DNA from: Burkholderia sp. | Lineage (GTDB): Bacteria > Pseudomonadota > Gammaproteobacteria > Burkholderiales > Burkholderiaceae | Length of the DNA: 8,726 nucleotides | Assembly (NCBI RefSeq): GCF_018375725.1 | Contig: NZ_JAHACR010000177.1 | Coordinates: forward strand, 1 to 8,726 | Direction: 5' to 3' | Notes under the pieces: model-generated | Database searches by the model: none | The model's input: only the letters and a program-made list of their open reading frames with translations | What the model was told of the DNA's origin: nothing | Translations under genes and position numbers: made by a program | Shown: positions 5,014 to 8,726 of the stretch, piece after piece | Numbering within the stretch: the first letter of the stretch is position 1 | How the letters are laid out: each line of letters starts with the position of its first letter

Positions 5014-6051
5014 ATGGAGATGCGCAACACGGGGCTGGCAGGCGGCGCGCGCCGCTTGATCGCGACACTCGCGCTGGGCGCGGCGGCGGCGCTGGGCGCC
5101 GTGTCGCATGCGCAGGCCGAGACGACATTCCTGAACGTGTCGTACGACCCGACGCGCGAGCTTTATCAGGATTTCAACCAGGCGTTCGGCAAGGCATGGA
5201 AGGCGAAGACCGGCGAGACGGTCAATTTCAGGCAGTCGCACGGCGGCTCGGGCGCGCAGGCGCGCTCGGTGCTCGACGGCCTGCAGGCCGATGTCGTGAC
5301 GCTGGCGCTTGCCTATGACATCGACGCGATCGCGAACAAGGGGCTCATCAGCAAGGACTGGCAGAAGCGCCTGCCCGACAACGCGTCGCCGTACACATCG
5401 ACGATCGTGTTTCTGGTGCGCAAGGGCAACCCGAAGCAGATCAAGGACTGGGACGACCTGACGAAGCCGGGCGTGTCGATCGTCACGCCGAACCCGAAGA
5501 CGTCGGGCGGCGCGCGCTGGAACTATCTCGCCGCGTGGGCGTATGCGGTGCACCGGCCGGGCGGCAACGAGCAGGCCGCACAGGCGTTCGTCACGAAGCT
5601 CTACAAGAACGCGGGCGTGCTCGACTCCGGCGCGCGCGGTGCGACGACGAGCTTCGTGCAGCGCGGCATCGGCGACGTGCTGATCGCATGGGAAAACGAG
5701 GCATTCCTGTCGGTCAAGGAGTTCGGGCCGGACAAGTTCGAGATCGTCGTGCCGTCGGTGAGCATCCTCGCCGAGCCGCCGGTTGCGGTGGTCGACAAGG
5801 TGGTCGACAAGAAGGGCACGCGCAAGCTGGCCGACGCCTACCTGAACTTCCTGTACAGCCCGCAGGGCCAGGAGATCGCGGCGCGCAACTACTACCGGCC
5901 GCGTTCGAAGAACGTGCCAGCCGAACTGACGAAGCAGTTCCCGAAACTGAAGCTGTACACGGTCGACGACACGTTCGGCGGCTGGGCGAATGCGCAGAAG
6001 ACGCATTTTGCCGACGGCGGCGTGTTCGACTCGATCTACAAGCCGCAGTAA
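5014..6051 (+). CDS. sbp: Periplasmic sulfate-binding protein of the sulfate ABC transporter
   Basis: The product captures sulfate (possibly thiosulfate) in the periplasm and delivers it to CysT/CysW. The 345-residue precursor has a Sec signal peptide: a basic start, a hydrophobic core at 15-30, and probable cleavage at AQA-ETTF after residue 35. The mature protein begins with the family hallmark LNVSYDPTRELYQ (40-52), followed by the ligand-pocket motifs SHGGSG (75-80), NPKTSGGARWN (160-170) and GARGATTSF (207-215). Length and order fit the SBP/CysP family. The start is ATG 5014, with GGGAG 8 nt upstream; M3 is too far from that site. Mature Sbp contains no cysteine or methionine, consistent with use under sulfur starvation. 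It heads sbp-cysTWA and diverges from lexA. I call it sbp and not cysP by gene order, with moderate certainty between the two. Confidence 0.95.
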   Translation: MEMRNTGLAGGARRLIATLALGAAAALGAVSHAQAETTFLNVSYDPTRELYQDFNQAFGKAWKAKTGETVNFRQSHGGSGAQARSVLDGLQADVVTLALAYDIDAIANKGLISKDWQKRLPDNASPYTSTIVFLVRKGNPKQIKDWDDLTKPGVSIVTPNPKTSGGARWNYLAAWAYAVHRPGGNEQAAQAFVTKLYKNAGVLDSGARGATTSFVQRGIGDVLIAWENEAFLSVKEFGPDKFEIVVPSVSILAEPPVAVVDKVVDKKGTRKLADAYLNFLYSPQGQEIAARNYYRPRSKNVPAELTKQFPKLKLYTVDDTFGGWANAQKTHFADGGVFDSIYKPQ

Positions 6052-6174
6052 CGCAACCATAACGACAAGCGGTGCGCGGCTACGGCGAGCGCGCCGCACA
6101 CCCGGCGGCATGGCCGCGCGTCCCCGCGCGGGCAGGTTGGCCGGACCATGAGATCGACCCAGCAAGAGCATCCG
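6052..6174 (+). other. sbp-cysT intercistronic gap with GC-rich hairpins
   Basis: This 123-nt gap is much longer than the other junctions in the operon (-4 and +13 nt). It can form a hairpin at 6072-6099 (GTGCG with CGCAC, plus inner GC pairs around a two-base mismatch) or an alternative CGGCG-agcg-CGCCG hairpin at 6083-6096. Neither is followed by a T-run, so read-through into cysT is expected. Such structures can protect the upstream message and raise binding protein over permease levels, which is inferred here. Confidence 0.4.
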
Positions 6175-7065
6175 ATGACGACGTATATCTTCCGCAAGCC
6201 GAGTGCGCTGCCCGGCTTCGGCGTAACGCTCGGCATCACGGTGGCGTATTTGAGCCTCGTGGTGCTGATTCCGCTCGCCGCCACGTTTCTCAAGACCGCG
6301 ACGCTGTCATGGGATCAGTTCGTCGCGGCCGTCACGTCGCCGCGCGTGCTGGCGTCGTACCGCCTGACGTTCACGGCGGCGCTCGGCGGCGCGCTGATCA
6401 ATGCGGTATTCGGCTTTCTCGTCGCCTGGGTGCTCGTGCGCTACACCTTTCCGTTCAAGCGGATCGTCGACGCGATCGTCGACCTGCCGTTTGCGCTGCC
6501 GACATCGGTGGCCGGCATTTCGCTCGCCGCGGTCTATGCGACCAACGGCTGGATCGGCCAGTATCTCGCGCAGCTCGGGATCAAGGTCGCGTTCACGCCG
6601 TTCGGCGTGCTGGTTGCGTTGACGTTCATCGGATTGCCGTTCGTCGTGCGCACCGTGCAGCCGGTGCTGGAGGATTTCGAGCGCGAGCAGGAAGAGGCGG
6701 CCGCGTGCCTCGGCGCATCGCGCTGGCTCACGTTCCGCCGCGTCGTGCTGCCGGCCGTGCTGCCGGCGCTTCTGACCGGCTTCGCGCTCGCGTTCGCCCG
6801 CGCGCTCGGCGAATACGGCTCGGTGATCTTCATTGCCGGCAACGTGCCGATGAAGTCCGAAATCACGTCGCTGCTTATCATCACGAAGCTCGAGCAGTAC
6901 GACTACGCCGGTGCGACCGCGCTTGCGGTCGTGATGCTGGTCGTGTCGTTCGTGATGCTGCTCCTGATCAATACGCTGCAGTGGTATCTGCAACGCCGGA
7001 CGAGCCGCGGCGCATCGGGCTCCGCGCCGGCCGTTGCGACTGCTGCCGCAGGAGGTCAACGATGA
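6175..7065 (+). CDS. cysT: Sulfate ABC transporter permease CysT (CysU)
   Basis: This is one of two inner-membrane permease subunits forming the sulfate channel with CysW. The 296-residue protein has about six hydrophobic segments, near 15-38, 65-87, 102-121, 143-163, 195-220 and 248-268. The cytoplasmic EAA loop that docks on the ATPase is complete: EEAAACLGASRW (173-184), then LP at 192-193. GEYGSVIFIAGN (212-223) is typical of the CysT/CysW family. I chose ATG 6175 (MTTYIFRKPSALPG) because a GAG lies 6 nt upstream and the conserved sequence begins there. ATG 6148 in the same frame would add 9 residues but has a poor binding site. The stop overlaps the cysW start (ATGA). The C-terminal tail after 275 is Ala/Gly/Ser-rich and unremarkable. 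Confidence 0.93.
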   Translation: MTTYIFRKPSALPGFGVTLGITVAYLSLVVLIPLAATFLKTATLSWDQFVAAVTSPRVLASYRLTFTAALGGALINAVFGFLVAWVLVRYTFPFKRIVDAIVDLPFALPTSVAGISLAAVYATNGWIGQYLAQLGIKVAFTPFGVLVALTFIGLPFVVRTVQPVLEDFEREQEEAAACLGASRWLTFRRVVLPAVLPALLTGFALAFARALGEYGSVIFIAGNVPMKSEITSLLIITKLEQYDYAGATALAVVMLVVSFVMLLLINTLQWYLQRRTSRGASGSAPAVATAAAGGQR

Positions 7066-8012
7066 GCCAGGAGGTCACCGCCGTGCCGCATAATGCACCG
7101 CCTTCCGCCGAGCGTGCCCGTGCCGCGCGCAAGATCGACCCTGTCACCGAGCCGCGCGCCGTGCGCTGGCTGCTCACCGGCATCGCGCTGACGTTTCTCG
7201 GTCTGTTCCTCGTCGTGCCGCTCGCCGCGGTGTTTTTCGAGGCGTTGAGGAAAGGCGCCGGCTTCTATTTCGAATCCCTTGCCGATCCCGACGCGTGGTC
7301 CGCCATCAAGCTGACGCTGACCGTCGCGGCGATCGCGGTGCCGCTCAATCTCGCATTCGGCGTCTGCGCGTCGTGGGCGATCGCGAAGTTCGAGTTTCGC
7401 GGCAAGGCGCTGCTGACCACGCTGATCGACCTGCCGTTCTCGGTGTCGCCCGTGATCTCGGGCCTGATCTACGTGCTGCTGTTCGGCGCGCAGGGCTGGT
7501 TCGGGCCGTGGCTGCAGGCGCATGACGTGCAGATCATCTTCGCGGTGCCGGGCATCGTGCTCGCGACGATCTTCGTCACGTTCCCGTTCGTCGCGCGCGA
7601 GCTGATCCCGCTGATGCAGGCGCAGGGCAGCGACGAGGAAGAGGCGGCGCGCGTGCTCGGCGCATCCGGCTGGCAGATCTTCACCCGCGTGACGCTGCCG
7701 AACGTGAAGTGGGGGCTGCTCTACGGCGTGATTCTGTGCAATGCGCGCGCGATGGGCGAGTTCGGCGCGGTGTCGGTCGTCTCGGGCCACATTCGCGGCC
7801 AGACCGACACGATGCCGCTGCACGTCGAGATTCTCTACAACGAGTACAACTTCGCGGCCGCGTTCGCGGTGGCGTCGGTGCTCGCGTTGCTGGCGCTCGT
7901 CACGCTGGCGCTGAAGCTCCTCGCCGAGCGCCATCTCGCCACCGAGCTGGCCGGCGCGCGCGATGCGGTGCCGGCTCATGTCGGCCCGGTCGGCCAATCG
8001 TCGAATTCGTAA
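7062..8012 (+). CDS. cysW: Sulfate ABC transporter permease CysW
   Basis: This is the second permease subunit of the sulfate importer, pairing with CysT. The 316-residue product has a hydrophilic N-terminal extension of about 30 residues, then hydrophobic segments near 36-58, 83-107, 128-142, 159-178, 217-241 and 264-287. The EAA loop reads EEEAARVLGASGW (192-204), followed by LPNVKWG (212-218), and GEFGAVSVVSGHIRGQTDT (232-250) is the CysW-type signature. The start ATG 7062 overlaps the cysT stop by 4 nt (ATGA) and is preceded by AGGAGG (7050-7055), indicating translational coupling. The open frame extends far upstream through cysT in another frame, but that part is not coding. cysA follows after 13 nt. 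Confidence 0.95.
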   Translation: MSQEVTAVPHNAPPSAERARAARKIDPVTEPRAVRWLLTGIALTFLGLFLVVPLAAVFFEALRKGAGFYFESLADPDAWSAIKLTLTVAAIAVPLNLAFGVCASWAIAKFEFRGKALLTTLIDLPFSVSPVISGLIYVLLFGAQGWFGPWLQAHDVQIIFAVPGIVLATIFVTFPFVARELIPLMQAQGSDEEEAARVLGASGWQIFTRVTLPNVKWGLLYGVILCNARAMGEFGAVSVVSGHIRGQTDTMPLHVEILYNEYNFAAAFAVASVLALLALVTLALKLLAERHLATELAGARDAVPAHVGPVGQSSNS

Positions 8013-8025
8013 AGAGGCATCCAGA

Positions 8026-8726
8026 ATGGGCATCACCGTACGTCATCTGCAAAAGCGCTTCGGCGATTTCACGGCGCTCGACAACGTGTCGCTCGACTTT
8101 CCCGCGGGCGAGCTGGTCGCGCTGCTCGGGCCGTCCGGCTGCGGCAAGACCACGCTGCTGCGCGTGATCGCGGGTCTCGAGCACGCGGACGCGGGGCAGG
8201 TCGTGCTGCAAGGTCAGGACGTCGCGTCGGTCGGCGCACGCGACCGGCAGGTCGGCTTCGTGTTCCAGCACTACGCGCTGTTCCGTCACATGACCGTGTT
8301 CGAGAACGTCGCATTCGGGCTGCGCGTGAAGCCGCGCCGCGAACGGCCGTCCGAAGCCCGGATTCGCGACAAGGTGCATGAACTGTTGAAGCTCGTGCAG
8401 CTCGACTGGCTCGCGCAGCGCTATCCGTCCGAACTGTCGGGCGGGCAGCGTCAGCGCATCGCGCTGGCTCGCGCGCTGGCGGTCGAGCCGAAGGTGCTGC
8501 TGCTCGACGAGCCGTTCGGCGCGCTCGACGCAAAGGTGCGCAAGGAATTGCGCGGCTGGCTGCGCCGCCTGCACGACGAGCTGCACATCTCGACGATTTT
8601 CGTCACGCACGACCAGGAGGAGGCGCTCGAAGTCGCGGACCGCATCGTTGTGCTGAACCACGGCCACGTCGAGCAGGTCGGCAGTCCGCAGGACGTCTAC
8701 GATAATCCGCAAAGCGCGTTCGTCTA
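8026..8726 (+). CDS. cysA: Sulfate/thiosulfate ABC transporter ATPase CysA (partial, 3' end outside window)
   Basis: This is the cytoplasmic ATPase that powers sulfate uptake by CysT/CysW. The frame starts at ATG 8026 (MGITVRHLQKRFGDF), with AGAGG at 8013-8017 about 8 nt upstream, and stays open to the last base, giving 233 complete codons. The cassette is complete: Walker A GPSGCGKTT (35-43), Q-loop Q81 in FVFQHYALFRHMTVFENVAFGL, signature LSGGQ (137-141), Walker B VLLLDE (157-162), D-loop GALD (165-168) and switch histidine H195. FQHYALF is characteristic of CysA and its close relatives. The family is usually around 350 aa, so the missing part is the C-terminal regulatory domain. It is the last gene seen in the sbp-cysTWA unit. 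Confidence 0.95.
   Translation, partial: MGITVRHLQKRFGDFTALDNVSLDFPAGELVALLGPSGCGKTTLLRVIAGLEHADAGQVVLQGQDVASVGARDRQVGFVFQHYALFRHMTVFENVAFGLRVKPRRERPSEARIRDKVHELLKLVQLDWLAQRYPSELSGGQRQRIALARALAVEPKVLLLDEPFGALDAKVRKELRGWLRRLHDELHISTIFVTHDQEEALEVADRIVVLNHGHVEQVGSPQDVYDNPQSAFV

Noticed and set aside
4951..6171. Long minus-strand open frame (about 400 codons) opposite sbp
   Set aside because: It is the exact antisense of a well-supported gene, extremely Arg/Val/Leu-rich, with no recognisable motif. It is a by-product of strong G/C bias at third positions.
6072..7061. Upstream extension of the cysW frame through cysT, suggesting a 646-aa fusion protein
   Set aside because: The upstream part is an out-of-frame reading of cysT with Arg-rich nonsense composition. 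The true start is ATG 7062, with AGGAGG and the 4-nt overlap with cysT.
7056..8036. Minus-strand open frame (about 326 codons) opposite cysW
   Set aside because: It is antisense to cysW with Arg/Asp/His-rich composition and no family similarity that I recognise.
1..8726. Mobile elements, CRISPR arrays, tRNA or rRNA genes
   Set aside because: I found no transposase or integrase reading, no spaced direct-repeat array and no recognisable tRNA or rRNA sequence on either strand.

Overview
The window looks like chromosomal DNA of a Burkholderia, probably of the Burkholderia cepacia complex. It is GC-rich, third codon positions are strongly G/C-biased, and the LexA, sulfate-permease, UspA and NodI/NodJ-like proteins are of the type I associate with that genus. 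The species call rests on protein recognition and composition, not on a database search. I see no insertion sequence, tRNA, rRNA, CRISPR array or other sign of recent transfer. It reads as ordinary core-type chromosome with a few regulatory and small-gene details worth following.

Layout. (1) Bases 1-246 hold the 3' end of an unrecognised plus-strand gene, followed by a strong hairpin at 254-285. (2) Bases 372-2126, minus strand, hold a two-gene ABC-2 exporter, nodI (ATPase) then nodJ (permease), 6 nt apart. (3) Bases 2127-2458 are a non-coding divergent region with a 46-bp imperfect palindrome and a small hairpin. (4) A universal stress protein gene lies at 2459-2956 (+). It converges on (5) a minus-strand group running from 4749 down to 3003: lexA, a 110-aa protein of unknown function, and a DUF2939-like membrane protein. 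The gaps are 26 and 29 nt, so they are probably one operon. Two perfect CTGT-N8-ACAG LexA boxes lie upstream of lexA, so the whole group may be SOS-controlled. (6) Bases 4793-5013 are a divergent control region with an AT-rich inverted repeat near the likely sulfate promoter. (7) From 5014 to the end of the window, plus strand, lies the sulfate/thiosulfate import operon sbp-cysT-cysW-cysA. cysA is cut by the window edge.

How the genes work together. Sbp captures periplasmic sulfate, CysT and CysW form the membrane channel, and CysA powers it, feeding cysteine synthesis. Mature Sbp contains no cysteine and no methionine, which fits a protein made in quantity during sulfur starvation. LexA represses its own operon until DNA damage triggers its self-cleavage. 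The small protein just behind it is the best candidate here for an undescribed function, as a possible SOS effector. NodI/NodJ form an exporter whose substrate cannot be read from the sequence. No nodulation genes are present in the window.
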